Shown here piece after piece: positions 1 to 11,616 of a stretch of 64,000 nucleotides of DNA. The position numbers were made by a program, and so were the translations under genes. Within the stretch, counting starts at the first letter, position 1, and every line of letters starts with the position of its first letter. Source of the DNA: Roridomyces roridus (Eukaryota > Basidiomycota > Agaricomycetes > Agaricales > Mycenaceae); contig JARKIF010000008.1 in assembly GCA_029378245.1 (NCBI GenBank), forward strand, positions 2,170,001 to 2,234,000. Direction: 5' to 3'. The notes under the pieces are model-generated. The model ran no database searches. It was not told the DNA's origin and worked only from the letters and a program-made list of their open reading frames with translations.

Positions 1-830
1 GGTGGACATTTCTCCTCTTCCAGCGCCCCGGTGAGTGAACTCTAATACGCAAGTGGGATACGTCGTTGACATTATTCTCAGCGTGCTGCCCGACAATATG
101 TCCTTCCAATTTGTGGATTTGAAAGAAGAACTGCCGTTTGAGAGGGAATCGTTCGACATTGTGCATGCCCGCATGGTCATGATCAACGTAAGTGCACGCC
201 AGATCCCGTTTTTGTGCCGCAAAGAAACCGAATGCCATGTGAAAAGATTCCCAACGCCAAAGACGTGATTCACAAAGCGGCACGGCTCGTCAAGCCCGGA
301 GGATTATTGTTGCTCGATGACATGGATGACAAGAGTTTTTTGGACACGGGAGGGCCGGAGGTCCGGCGCTGCTTCGAGAAGATCATGGAACTGTGGAGAA
401 TGTCTGGTTCCGATCTCGAGATGGGGAGGAAGTTCCAGGGTATCCTCGATGAGACTGGCTGGTTTTCGGATGTACGGGTCGAAAAAATTGGTATTCCACT
501 GGGAGGATGTGCGCATGGTGAGCATCTTTCTGTGTCTGAACCTCAGGAGGGAACAATCATTTTGCAGACGAACGCCTGAACAAACTTGGCCTTCGGAGCC
601 AGTTATTTGCGCAAAGGTTTGTCATGACCGCAGGAGCGCGTCTTGCTGGGGAAGGCTTGACCGAGGAAATGGTCCAGGGCTTCGTGAAGGAAGTGGATGG
701 AGTGGGATGCACAGCTGTATGGGATTTTTATTTCTATGCAGCGCGGAGGGGCGTCCTGGTTGAATCGGACTCGGACGCTCGAGACACTGGCTTTTCGAGA
801 AGCTTGTCGCCGAAGCGCGAAGGGGCTTGA
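1..830 (+). CDS. SAM-dependent methyltransferase, LaeA/UMTA-like, 3' part
   Basis: Partial gene running in from the left edge. Exons read as 1-30, 82-187, 247-517 and 568-830, joined by GT-AG introns of about 50-63 nt. The visible protein has the Rossmann methyltransferase signature FDIVHARMVM followed by RLVKPGGLLLLDD, the post-motif region of class I SAM methyltransferases. The C-terminal part ends in a WDFYFYAARRG block. Fungal relatives are often linked to secondary metabolism, but the substrate cannot be told from sequence. The N-terminal SAM-binding glycine motif lies outside the window. The last exon runs through a low-complexity tail to a TGA at 828-830, so the exact C-terminus is less certain than the fold. 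Confidence 0.75.
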
Positions 831-969
831 AGGGGTGGTTTTATTTCTTGTCAGCGACGCGGCAGTGCCCAGTAGTGTCGCAGTTTGGTCCAGTAGGTAC
901 GGAAAGAAGCAATCGGATCAACTTTCGTTATCGGCCGAGTGACTTTCGGGTTCCCTTCCGCAACTTTCA

Positions 970-1899
970 ATGGCGGCCTTCGCGAGACAAGGAAGAAAAG
1001 AAAGAGCCCACCAATCTACCCATCTTTCTCGAAGCTGAACGGACAACCAGATTGTAGCCATTGGCCGCAACTACGCCGAGCACATCAAGGAGCTCAACAA
1101 CACTGCTCCAAAGGAGCCATTCTTCTTCCTCAAGCCCACGACTAGCTACGTGCCTTCAGGCGGGAAGGTTGAGATACCCTCCGGAATCCTAGCACACCAC
1201 GAAGGTACGACTGCGCGCGTTGGTACGCGCCATTCTGACCCTCTTTAGTCGAGCTCGGAGTGGTCATTGGCAAGGGCGGTCGCGACATCTCGCAAGCCAA
1301 CGCTGAATCCCATGTCGCTGGCTATGGTATAAAACATTCATTGCATTCCACGATTCGAGTTCCAACACAATTCGACAGCCCTCGCAGTCGACATGACGGC
1401 GCGCAATCTCCAGGACCAAGTCAAGAAACGCGGGCTGCCCTGGTCCGCAGCAAAGGGTTTCGACTCCTTCACTCCGATAGGGTGGGTGGGTCTCCGAACG
1501 GCAAAGCCCAATTAACGCCTGCGTCTCCCAGATCATTTATCGCCAAAGAACGCATACCCGACCCATATAACCTCGGCCTCTCCTTGAAGATCAACGGCGC
1601 ATTCAAGCAGAATGGCACCACCGCCGACATGATCTTCAAAATTCCCCGCTTGATCGAGCACATTTCATCAATAATGACCCTCGAGGCGCGTCCGACTATT
1701 GCTCGTTCCTTGCTTTCAAAGTAACCCTCGGTCACAGGAAGGCGATTTGGTTCTGACAGGCACACCATCGGGCGTGGGTCCCTTGAACCCAGGCGACCTT
1801 GTCGAATGTGCGCTCACAACCTCTACCGGCGAGCAGCTGGCGACCCTCGACTTTTCCGCCATCGCGCGGGAAGGCGGGTACCAGTTCAAACCAGAGTAG
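970..1899 (+). CDS. FAHD1-like acylpyruvate hydrolase / oxaloacetate decarboxylase
   Basis: Fumarylacetoacetate hydrolase superfamily enzyme, related to mitochondrial or cytosolic FAHD1, which cleaves acylpyruvates or decarboxylates oxaloacetate using Mg2+. The exons spell the family blocks in order: VAIGRNYAEHIKELNN, FFFLKPTTSY, HHEVELGVVIGK (metal-binding Glu), GYALAVDMTARN, KGFDSF and the C-terminal GDLVLTGTPSGVGPLNPGD. The best N-terminus is MAAFARQGRK at 970-999, which runs straight into IVAIGRNY at 1051 in phase. The intron between them (1000-1050) starts with GA instead of GT. Other introns look normal, for example 1205-1248. The length fits a small FAHD1 protein of about 220 residues. 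Closely follows the methyltransferase on the same strand. Confidence 0.85.
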
Positions 1900-1980
1900 T
1901 TGTTACAACAACAAGGTTCTAATATATTCAAGTGTATGCTCTATGTACACAGAATCGCGCCCAGCGCCACGGATACGCCA

Positions 1981-4900
1981 CTACGGCATACGTTTTTCTT
2001 CCTCGGGGCTCTGTGGCTCCCAAGAAGCCGAGTGCTCTGAACCTGCATCATCAGACGCTGAAGGACTCGACCCGCTCGTGAACGTCCAGCTGCCCGCAGT
2101 CGGCGTCAACTCCCCATCCCGCGGCGGGCTCGTGCTAAACTCGCCAAAGTCCGCAAAGCTATCGAATGCAGTGTCTTCCATCTCGTCGGAGAAGGAGGAA
2201 GAGAACGTGAAGGGATCTGACCCGTCAGCTGATGCTGCGTCTGAGAATGGTCCAAAGCCATCCTGAACAATGGCATCAGTATGAGTTATGGAGGAACGAT
2301 AGCGTACACACATCGTCCGGCGAGCTGAAAGGATCTTCTGCCATGCGCCCAGCTAAAGCACTGGGATCAAAGACGTCCTGCCCGGCAGATAAATACATAA
2401 CGCGAAAAAAAGAAGAAGACACTGACATCAAAGCCGCTTGTTCCCAGTGGCCGCCTTTCAGAATTCTGCATATGTCGACTTGAAACGGGCGGGTTGCCTA
2501 AGGAGAACGACGACTGCGACAACCACCCGCCCCCGTCATCATCGTCCTCGTCCGATTCATATTGCATCGTCCTTGACATCTCGTACTCGAACTTGCAGGC
2601 AAGATCAGCATGGTGCGGAATATCAATATGCAAGAGAAGCATACCGCAGGAACCCGCTCGTCATCTTCTTCTTCCTCCATCGGTGCAGGTCCAAAATCCG
2701 CACTGTTCTCCCTCACAGGACGCGAACTGACGGCACGCTTGAACTCGCCGCGACCAGCAGCCGCACCATTGGTCGTCGTTGTGGCAGCACTGACAGCAGT
2801 CGTGCTGGCTTCACTGAGGGCCGGCGTCCCCGTATCCTCTTCATCGACCTTCCACTTCGCTGCTCCCCCGCTCGGCGCTCCAAGACGCACGACTGGCTTT
2901 CCACCACCAAGAAGTTCCGCATCACGTCGTTTCGTTTCACGATACCGACCCGCAACGTAGTCATCCCAATCTGGCTGCGGAGCATACGTGGCAAGCACGG
3001 TACGTAGCTCCTCAGGGAACCGGTCGAGCGCCGTCAGTACGTCCTCCGCAATTAGTGTCAAATGCCCCATGAAACCCAGGCGGACGCTCTTGGGTTTTAC
3101 GCTGAAATCAGGAAATTAGGATCGGTTGCTTGTAATTTGTAGCAGCCAACACACCATTCTACGTCGTTCATACGCTGCCCCTCGACGATGCGATGCATTA
3201 GTCGCGCATCTCGGAACAACGAAACCGCCAATTCGCGGCCAAGCCCGCCGTCAACGTTGCCAGTCAAGATCTGGTGAATAAAGTCGTAAACGGAGCTGTG
3301 CAAAAAGTTGTTCCAAGGGAACTCGAAGAATAAATCCTACAATCAAATCAGCGAAAGACAAGGGAACGAGTATTATTAAACGCACGAGCAGCGTGGCAGC
3401 AATATTGAGGTCCACGAATCGTCGCTTGAGCATCTCGCCAATGGGCAACGGGGCGCCCGCAGATGCCTGGGTCATCCGTCGTGAACTCCGCTTTGAGCTA
3501 TGCGAGCGTAGGCTTCCCGTTGACGCAGCTGCATCGGACTGCACCGAGGTGATTTCAATCGGGATCGGAGATGATGATGATATGGCTTTGGGCGACGAAG
3601 ATACAAGTTGTGGAGAATCTTGCAGCGCGCCCTCCTGATGAGGTGGTGACGGTGGTTCCGAGCCTGCACGCATCGTTCGCGGGTCGGACACTGGAAATGG
3701 CGTCGCGGGGTCTTCAGTCCATTCCGAGTTCCTCCATGGTCTCGTCGTCCGAGCTGCCCGGCTCATCGTCGCTCATGTCTTCATCCGAATCTAGCAAACT
3801 CGAATCGCTACGAGCCGACGAGACTGGCAGTTCCCTGGCAGGCGACGTCCGAGAGGACGAATCACGGTCACGATCACGATCTGTTCCCTCTGATTCCGCA
3901 TTTAGTGCGATTGCGCGCGCCAGCTCCTCGAGCGCCGCAAGCCCTCCTTGCAATCGCCCTTCACCGTCGTATAGATGCGCAAACTCTGGCGGGCGGTTTA
4001 GCAACGCCATGTTCGAACAATGAAGCAATTCTGCCAGCAACTCGCAGATGCGATATCGTTCAAAGGTGAGAGGGGTGATGAGTCCAACGGTGGTACGAAG
4101 AGGTCCATTCTATGCCGTAGGGTTATTTCAGTTATTGGAATATGAGAGGAGACCCACGAAGGAACGCGGAGTACGCAGGTACCGCTGCAATGCATCCAAC
4201 TGCGCACTGAGAATCTCGAGAACGGCGCCAAGGTGCACCACACCCATCCGCTTCCACCATCTCCCGGAGCGCAGATTCAAGCGCTTCACGTGCGCGGTCA
4301 TCATCTCCCGCTTGAAGTTGCAGCTGTTGCTGCACTTGGATCAGGCGGTTGCGCAGAGTGTGGAAGAGGTATGGCTCAAAGTAGTCCGAATTGTTCTTGC
4401 GGATGAGCTCAATCAGGATGGCGATCGAGTTCACGACACTCGATGTGCACGAGGCACGGCTCGGCAAAGTATCACGCTCGCCGTCATCTTCTTCGGCCTC
4501 GGGGAAGGAAAAGTCGTTCAGGATATATGAAGCAAGGGTGGTGACGCTGTCTGTCCGTGCAATTTCACGAGCGAAGAGGTTGGAAGCAGGGCCAGTGTGA
4601 AGTTCAGCGAGGCCTGCCGTGGGAGCAGGTGTGGCCATCGAAATGATGCCTTTTATGAGCTCTGCAACGACGGTGTGGACGTCCGCCGAGTACGTGGGTG
4701 CAAGAAGCGCGATGAGACGCGGCATGAGATGTTCCGACGACAGCCACTGGTACAGTTAGGCGGGAGAAATGCATTTGACGGGGTGACACACCTCCAGGAC
4801 ACCAGCGCCACCGGGTTGCTCATCCAATTGTATGATACGGACGAGCAAGTCAACAAAAGAGGGCGTCTCAATGTGACGCAGAAGGCGCGCGACAATATCG

Positions 4901-5494
4901 GGTTGGGCACGGATGAATGCGAGCATCTACGACGATTAGACCGAGGCACGCGAGTCTGGCACAAGACGTACATCTGCTGGCTTTTTGCTCAAGAAAACGG
5001 CATTTATCTTGGCGAAATGGGCCGCCATGACCATCTGTGTCTTCATGTCGTCTGGAGACCGTTCGAGCACCGTGTCCCAGAATGGAACGAGAAGTTCCGT
5101 GTGCGAGTTGACGCAAGTCTCTACAATCGACCAAATTTCGCTGCAGAGAACCTCCGTGGCGACATAAGGATACCTGTACGCGTGGTCAGTAATGCTCCGC
5201 CAACACACACTCGCCTACTTGAACTGGCCGCGCTCCTCACCGTCCATCTGGCCGGTAACATAGGCCAACAACCGCTGCAGCACGTCCACCCGTTGGAAAT
5301 AGTCAATGAGGCGCGTGTTCTGGGCCTTGCATTCCTGGAGAAGATCGTCTTCGTCTAATATAGACTCCACCGAAACGTCCTCCTTGTCGAGCAGACTGTC
5401 GATGGCGGATGCATTGTGGAAGCCAAATCTAGCTCAAAAAGGTCAGTTTTGCCGCAGTGAGAGGCGGCAAGACCGATTCGTGCCTCCAGAACAT
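1981..5494 (-). CDS. SAPS-domain protein (Sit4/PP6 phosphatase-associated subunit)
   Basis: Multi-exon gene for a SAPS protein, the regulatory family that binds the Sit4/PP6 catalytic subunit and acts in cell-cycle and nutrient signalling. Start MFWRFGFHNASAIDSLLDKE is built from an 11-nt first exon (5484-5494) joined to 5428 by a 55-nt intron beginning GC. SAPS helical-repeat blocks follow: TRLIDYFQRVDVLQRLLAYV, KYPYVATEVLCSEIW, FAKINAVFLSKKP, and DFFFEFPWNNFLH-type sequence near 3300-3340. Then come an acidic Ser/Asp-rich segment (about 3700-3900), GHLTLIAEDVL and a low-complexity tail ending DSFADFGEFS. The reading frame breaks at about 3716, where a TGA follows the acidic stretch and the next block lies in another frame. 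This is either a 1-nt insertion or an unusual intron. Family assignment is firm; the exon count is approximate. Confidence 0.85.
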
Positions 5495-5673
5495 GCAGGT
5501 TGGTGGATTCTGCGGAAGAAGGTGGGAGAAGGAAGCAAGGACCGTCGGGAATGATTTGATCGAGTATCACAGGCTACGAGTGACGCGCCCACCTTAATTT
5601 GGTCGTCTCTCAATTATAGCCATTTCATTTGCAAATCCGTATATGCGTAGCAGTTATAGTGTACATTACATCG

Positions 5674-7102
5674 TTATGAAGAGGGTATCAATCGTTGCGG
5701 CGTGTGTATCGCATTGGAGTTGGACGACTTCCGTGAAGTTGCCGCTAGTTTCCTCCAACTCGGGAAACCCGCCATCGGCGGCGCTGGTCCTGAAAACCAC
5801 TTGGACTCGTTGTGCTCCGGCTGAGCATCCCCCTTGTGCCGAAGCGGGTTACGAAAAGCATGGAAATGCTTCGTCTTCTTCCCGGCCGTTCCCGTATTCT
5901 CCAACGAGGGGTCCACCACCCATGCCTTTTCCGCGGACACGGGTCGAAGATCCTTGCTGGGCGGAGGCGGACGCATGCTCAGACGCCTCATCGCCTCCGT
6001 AGGTAGCTCACCCGCGACAAGTCGTCGCTCGAGGGCCGCAGCGTCCTTGACCAGCACCGCAAGGTCACTGCTCAGGAATGCAGGGCTTCCCGGAGGTGGA
6101 GTTGGTGGGAGATGCTTCTCGTGCAGCTGGATAGGAGTAGCGTGGACGCGACGGTACACAACGGAAGAGAAGGTCTGGGCTTGCCAGTCGGGAGATCGAG
6201 GGGCACGGGCATGAGGCGGTGGGTCCAATGCAATCGTCCCATATTCTGTCGAGGCATCAACCCATTGGTTCTCAGTCAGCATCCGCGTCGCCGGGATCGT
6301 CTGGTGGCAACGCGGGAAGTGCTGGGGACAGCAGAGGATGCGGTGATGCGTGCTCGGGAGTTTCAGGTGTCGGTTTCGTCACAGAGACCGCAGATAAGGG
6401 AGGAGGAGGAAGGGAGTAGTCTGGGGTGAAATGGATTATGGTGTAGTCGACGTCGTCATCTGAAGTCTCTTCTTCATCGTCGGAGCCGTCCACCTCGTTG
6501 GACACGTCCGGAGCATCGTCAGGGATTGGCGGTGGTGAGATGTCCACCTCCGTCGCCACCTCCTCGCTAGGCATCTCTGGAGTGTCGTCGTGGGTCGGAT
6601 GGTCGAAAAGAGGAGTGCTCGGAGACAAATGGTCCACTTCGATGACCTCGTCCTCCTCGCTGAAGTCCGCATGTTCCTCCATCTGCGCAGAATGAGGACT
6701 GCTCGGAGAACTAGGGAGAGACGGAAGCCTCCGTGGCACGTCTGATCGAAAAGCATTATCCGCTTCGTGTTCTCCGGCGGATGAACGAGACAACGACGGA
6801 GCGTGTCGTCGACTCCAGTCGGCTGGCGCTGCAGCCTACAACATTTATTAGAACCCGGATACCTGATGCAAAACCAAGTAGGACGTACCACCTGTCCACG
6901 TTGTGCACTGGGCACCCACACAGGCTTCATGCGATTCCCGTACAACTGGCCCTTATTGGAATTCTTCTCGCGTACAGGCGGTGCACCCATACCGAACGAC
7001 CCGCGAGGCACAGGTACGCCGCCCTTGGATTCAAATTGCGCGATCTTGGCGCGAAGCGGAGCTGCATGTCCCACCGGACATGTGGATGTATCTTGAGTAC
7101 TC
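5674..7102 (-). CDS. Proline/acid-rich hypothetical protein with IAQFESKGGVPVPRGSFG motif
   Basis: Function not recognised. The N-terminal part contains LRAKIAQFESKGGVPVPRGS near 7060-7000, a short block I associate with basidiomycete cytoskeleton/SH3-linked proteins, though I cannot assign it. After an intron (donor GTACGT, acceptor TGTAG, about 6890-6840) the protein is acidic and Ser/Pro-rich (EEDEVIEVDHLSPSTP; SDDEEETSDDDVDYTIIHF). A second intron near 6340-6290 joins this to a basic, Pro-rich C-terminal half (SSVVYRRVHATPIQLHEKHL; ALERRLVAGELPTEAMRRLS) ending at 5674. The true start lies upstream of 7102 in a small exon I could not place, since no in-frame ATG is seen. Its acidic middle is unlike its neighbours. 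Confidence 0.55.
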
Positions 7103-7149
7103 CTGAGAACAACATCAGAAGAGTCTTGACGAGAGTATACGCATACATT

Positions 7150-8119
7150 AGGGCAGAAAAGGGTCTGGGGATTCGGCTATAGTCAAGCGATTGCGATTCT
7201 GCGGTTGCTTATAAGTGGACTGAATTCCCAGATGCATACGATATGGCAACGACAACAGATGGTAATTTGCCACCGTTGCTATAAGACCATTTGAGTGCAT
7301 ATGCCTTGAGATGATAGCGGAAAGCTGGAAATTTGCAATTGTCGATGAGAACCTTCCAACTTTGGAGCCGCGAGAGGGTGAGATGAGCCCGAGTGCAACA
7401 GATTAAGACCATCTCCTGTAGTGGGGTTCAGCCACCAGTGGAGTCCCAGTCCTTTCGGTGGCCGTCGTGTGCATTTGGAGAGGACATCTCCTTCACCTCG
7501 AGGTGGTATTTGGGTGGTCTTAGAAAACAAGCTGCCAGGCGCCATCACAGTGCCATCAATGCATCAAGAGTCGTTGATTTCCCCAAGCGTACACGAAGAA
7601 AACATTATCACTCTCAATCCGTCTCAGAGCCCTCCCGCTGCACGCTGAATGAAACGGAGAGGTGCGTATCAGGGAATTCCGTCGCATACAGTTCCCGGGT
7701 TAACCTCTCAACGTCCATAATTTCTATCCGTTTGGCCTAGAGCCATTGGAATGCAATGAAGAACCCGGCGCTGTAAGCTGGTGACGCAGTGTGCGTCTGC
7801 GGTCTCTATATTATATGCTTTGTACACGCTCGGAATAAAACATATCTTACTTGGCGGGTCTACCATTGAACGAAGTCGGTCAAAAGTCATCCGGATTTCA
7901 TGAAAGACTCAGAGTAAGATTGTATATATTCAAATTGATTCTAAGCTACAACTATCTACCTACCTACTCGATACATGCTATCGTACATGCATGCAGTGAT
8001 GATATTCTACAGTGCGGGTGAATGGATGCGCGGGATAATGTTTGATTTAGAGAAGACGTTGTGGGGGCATTGTTGTCGGTCATGATGGATATGAAATCTC
8101 CAAAGACATGGAGCTCGCT
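7150..8119. other. Intergenic stretch without supported gene
   Basis: About 970 bp between two minus-strand genes. Several 60-115 codon ORFs occur on both strands, but none has family motifs, a consistent exon chain or low-complexity bias like its neighbours. It probably holds the 3' flank of the 8120-9582 gene and the 5' flank of the 5674-7102 gene, including the latter's unresolved first exon. Confidence 0.5.
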
Positions 8120-9582
8120 TTAGAGCTCGGCGTAGTCGTCAGCGTTGAAGAGTTCTTCAAAGACCTCTTTCTCGGCCTTGGATACCTGGGATTCCTCGGC
8201 TTTGTCCGTCTGCACGGGCATCTGGGCATCGCCTTGAGTGGCACCACAAGCGGCCAAGAGTTGTTCAAAGAGCTCTTTCTCGGCCTTGGAGGCCTGGGGT
8301 GCCTCCGCCTTCTGGACGCCATCAACGGCATCGGCTACCGGCACTCCCAAAGAGGTCGTGCCCTGCTCGGGGAGATTTTGGTCGCGGTTCCCGGAAGAAG
8401 ATGAAGAAGCCCGGAGGCTGGAGAGCGAGCCGACGCTCGGGATCGCGCGGGGAGGAGAAGGGGGAACCGCGTTGGTAATGTTGTACAGGGTTGCGGCAGT
8501 TGATCCGGTGTCTGATTCCGTTGATGCGCCTGCATTTGGTGCGGAGGAAGTGGAGGCAGGGAGACCCTGGGCTGCAGGCACTTGAGCGGGGCGTTGCTGA
8601 ACAGCGGCGACGGCAACCGGCTGGGCAGCAGAGGCCGAGTGAGCAATTTGCCCGGAGGAAGAGGAAGCTGGGAGCTCTTGGGCTACAGGCACTTGAGCGG
8701 TGCCAGTTGCACGCCGAGGAGCACCAACCCTGCGAGGCACTGGCCTTTGGGTGGTGGGTCCCGGGTAGACTGGAGTCTGGGGCGGCGGATTATGAGTGAA
8801 AGAGGAGGAGGAGGCCGATGGAGTGAATGGCGCGGCAACAGGGACCTGGGCAGCGACAGCGCCAGGCTCAGGTTGCGGTTGCACGTCAACTGTAATATCC
8901 ATCAATTGGACGCGATATGGGAGCTTGACGTCGACGTCGGCCTTCGCCTTCTTGGCTCTTTTTCTCGGGGGTTTGGGAGCCTGCAGCTCCGAAGAACGCT
9001 GTCGTTTGAGGTCGGAGGGTCCTGCAGACAACGAGGGGAGAATTGCTTGTTGCGGGGCGGGTATAGGTGGCGGCGCAGAAGCTCTGTAAGCGGAGGGTAC
9101 TGCTGGCACTTCCTGCCTGTACCAGTCTGGCGCTTCGTTGGTAACTATGACCCCCGACTGCGACACGAGACGGGGTAGTATACGAGCTTGATACAAGCCA
9201 GTGAATCCGGCGATATTGGCGACTACCCATCCATCACTGGCTGAGGGCCCGACGGGGCCAAGTGCAGGTTGGTGAACAGGAGGGTATGGGAATGGAGGAG
9301 GGTATTGTTGGGCATGGGGAGCACCGGCCGTCGGAGCGGCCAGGCCACTCTGGAACGTGGCATAATCGTTGGGGGTGGCATGAGTGGGTGTCATAGGTAT
9401 AGATGTCGGTGGCATGAAGGCGAACGCGAAGTTCTCGGCCTGGTCGGAGAATGCGGGCAGGTTCGTGTTCGTCTGCCCGGCAGACGATGAGGCGTCTGTG
9501 GTGGCGTCAGATCAAAGAGTAGGGAAGAAGAAAGTGAGAGCTTACCCTGCGCCTGCTGTGACTGGTTGGAGAAGGAAGACAT
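8120..9582 (-). CDS. Low-complexity, NLS-bearing hypothetical protein
   Basis: Two exons: 9546-9582 encodes MSSFSNQSQQAQ, then a 50-nt GTAAG...CAG intron, then 8120-9495. The protein of about 470 residues is rich in Pro, Ala, Ser and Gln and lacks a fold I recognise. Features in order: a Pro/Tyr-rich N-terminus (QQYPPPFPYPPVHQP); a more ordered block with DGWVVANIAGFTGLYQARIL; a strong basic cluster PPKPPRKRAKKAKAD-like near plus-strand 8950 that looks like a nuclear localisation signal; then long Ala/Pro/Gln tracts. The C-terminus carries two copies of an amphipathic acidic motif, SKAEKELFEQLLAACG and SKAEKEVFEELFNADD, before the stop. Nuclear localisation is inferred; no DNA-binding domain is visible. 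Confidence 0.6.
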
Positions 9583-10769
9583 GGGGCGGTGAAACCTTTG
9601 TCCAAGTCCTTAGCGGGTTAGGATGGGTAGGGGAGGGAGGATGGTTTGGGGCAGGGTGGGTTATATGTGGAGATGAGAGTGAGGAAGAGCGAGAGCGCAA
9701 TGCAAGTCGGATGTATGAAGGTGGTGGAAAGAGAGAGAGAACGTGATGACCAAATAACGCGAGACCAACTTGAATGCAAACACGCTTTGGCTGTTTGGCA
9801 CGCGTCCTCCCAGCCTCCCAGAAGCACACTAGCCCAAGCGTTGCTGGGAGACCTTGAATAGATGAATCCAAGCCAAAGAGGTCAAAAACATTCACATTTT
9901 CAAACCGGGATGCCCTGTCCTCAGACTTCACTTGCCAGAGCTTCTTGTATTTCTTGGAATAACCTTGCCGCGTAGTCCAGCTACGAGGCAATTGGAGACA
10001 TCTCGTCTATCTTACTCTCGCGACCATTGGGAATCATACGAGAACAAGGTCGCTTGCATCCTGCGCGGAACTCTGCAACACAATCAGTTCGACAAGTCCG
10101 TACTCTTGGGCAATTGCTCCTACCATTCATTCGCTTCGCCGACAATAGCAGGGTCTACCTGCCTCGCTCTTTCTTAGTCGGGAAAAGTCTGGCATTGACG
10201 AACCCAAGACTCACAAAGTACAGTATACGCAGCCCGTATTCAGTTTACCTTTCTTCAAGATTCATGCCTCCCGAAACACTGCGTGGTAGATCTTGCAAGC
10301 GCCTGCATGTATACCGACGAGTCCGATGACCCCGTTTCAACCGGATTGAATCGTCCAAGTGCAGCCTTTGAGGTCACTTGTGCCGAGAGTCTTCAAAGCG
10401 TTCGGATGAAACTTGCAGCATTCCGACGGAGGTTGGCCAAGAGCACACGGTAGATCTGGAGGATTAGGATTGCGGAGGACCCTACGGCGCGCACTGGGGC
10501 CTGGTGTCTTCCCAGAGAATCGCAGAAAAAGGAGGACGACGCCCACAAGCTGGCATCACCCATATGGCATCAAACGTTCACCCAAATCGAGCCATACATC
10601 CATGACTGGCCGAAAAATCATTGTATATCGAGGCCATTAAACGAGCGTAGGGTGCAGAGTAGTAGTACGTGGTATATGATATATGATACATCTGTCTGTC
10701 CGATATGTACAGTCCATGCAAAGCGAATGCCCAAAGAACGGAATGGAAAAAAGCCCAGAATCACGGAGC
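9583..10769. other. Intergenic stretch without supported gene
   Basis: About 1.2 kb. The left part is presumably the promoter of the 8120-9582 gene and has purine-rich runs (GGGGAGGGAGG; GAGAGAGAG). ORFs such as the one ending at 9542 overlap the first exon of that gene antisense and show no family signature. From about 10620 to 10770 the sequence follows the decayed end of the F-box pseudogene, but similarity to the family is lost. Confidence 0.45.
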
Positions 10770-11494
10770 TCGCTGGTCGAGAGGTGATTTGGGCCCATGG
10801 AAGTGGGGTCTGGAAGGTATTGAAACAGCCCGAGAGCGTCACCGCTTGAAGGTTCGGAGCCTGCATAAAGATTTCCGAAGCCTCCTCAGGCTGGGGATGG
10901 CCAAATGTAAAGGAGAAGGCAGTTGGACCGACGGTCAATCTGCGCAGTATGGGCATGGAGACCGTGGCAAATTGCTTCAGATTCTCGAAAGCAAGACACA
11001 AAGAGATCTCCTGCAAGCGCGAGCCGTGACGGAGGATGATTTTCACAGATGCGGCAATAAGCGGCGTATGTTGGGTGCATTCGAAGGCGATGGACAGGAG
11101 ACAATGTCCAGACCGCTGGAGCCATGCACCCAGTAATCGTATTGCTCGGAATAGAAGTTCGAGCCACCGACAACCTGAAGCATCATGGTACTCCACAGCG
11201 CGTTGCGAGAGCTACGTCGCGCCAGTGTCGACAGACTTGGAGGAAGAGCGACGGTGAAAGCAGCCCAACGAGTTTTGGCCGCTTTGGTTATGGAGGCAGG
11301 AAGTGGAGGAAGATTTCAGACGCGATTTCGGTCGGTAATGGGAGGATAGGATATCTGTAGTTGGCGAGTGCTCGCTGGGCTTGTTCGCGCTGTAGAAGTA
11401 GTGCATCGAGCAAGTCAGAGTCCTGTAGACTGTGGATTTCGAGATCGAGTTGGGCGATACGCGCACGAGCTGCAGCAGGGATAAATTCGGTCAT
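10770..11494 (-). pseudogene. Coiled-coil/F-box protein pseudogene (locus 1)
   Basis: The 5' end is clear: MTEFIPAAARARIAQLDLEI, a heptad-like segment, then the F-box core ILPLPTEIASEIFLHFLPP. The next blocks (SPSLFLQVCRHWRDVAL, then GAWLQRSGHCLLSIAFEC, MPILRRLTVGPTAFSF and LPWAQIT) lie in different frames. One break is at about 11200, where a few bases are missing from the expected ATPALWST segment. A second is near 11140. Similarity fades after LPWAQIT, so the C-terminal third is lost. Intact relatives in this window are single-exon genes of about 365-385 codons. Confidence 0.75.
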
Positions 11495-11616
11495 GGAAGT
11501 TGCTCGAGAAAGACGTGGAAAAGTAGTGATCGCGCTTGAATTCAGCTTTCTTCATCTACCACCGGTCCTGAGTGAGGACTCTCGACGCGTGCCACTCTGG
11601 AAACCGCGTTCTTGAG

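Noticed and set aside
2438..3007. 189-codon plus-strand ORF
   Set aside because: Antisense shadow of the SAPS gene C-terminal half; Arg/Ser bias and no family match.
6280..6345. Frame change in the 5674-7102 gene
   Set aside because: A short intron with a GTGACG or GTCTCT donor and CCCCAG acceptor bridges the two frames; no indel is required.
8582..9178. 198-codon plus-strand ORF
   Set aside because: Antisense to the low-complexity gene at 8120-9582; Gly/Arg-rich because it mirrors Pro/Ala-rich codons, with no motif of its own.
9542..9991. 149-codon minus-strand ORF upstream of the low-complexity protein
   Set aside because: Covers its first exon in another frame and the promoter; composition is low-complexity and start context unsupported.
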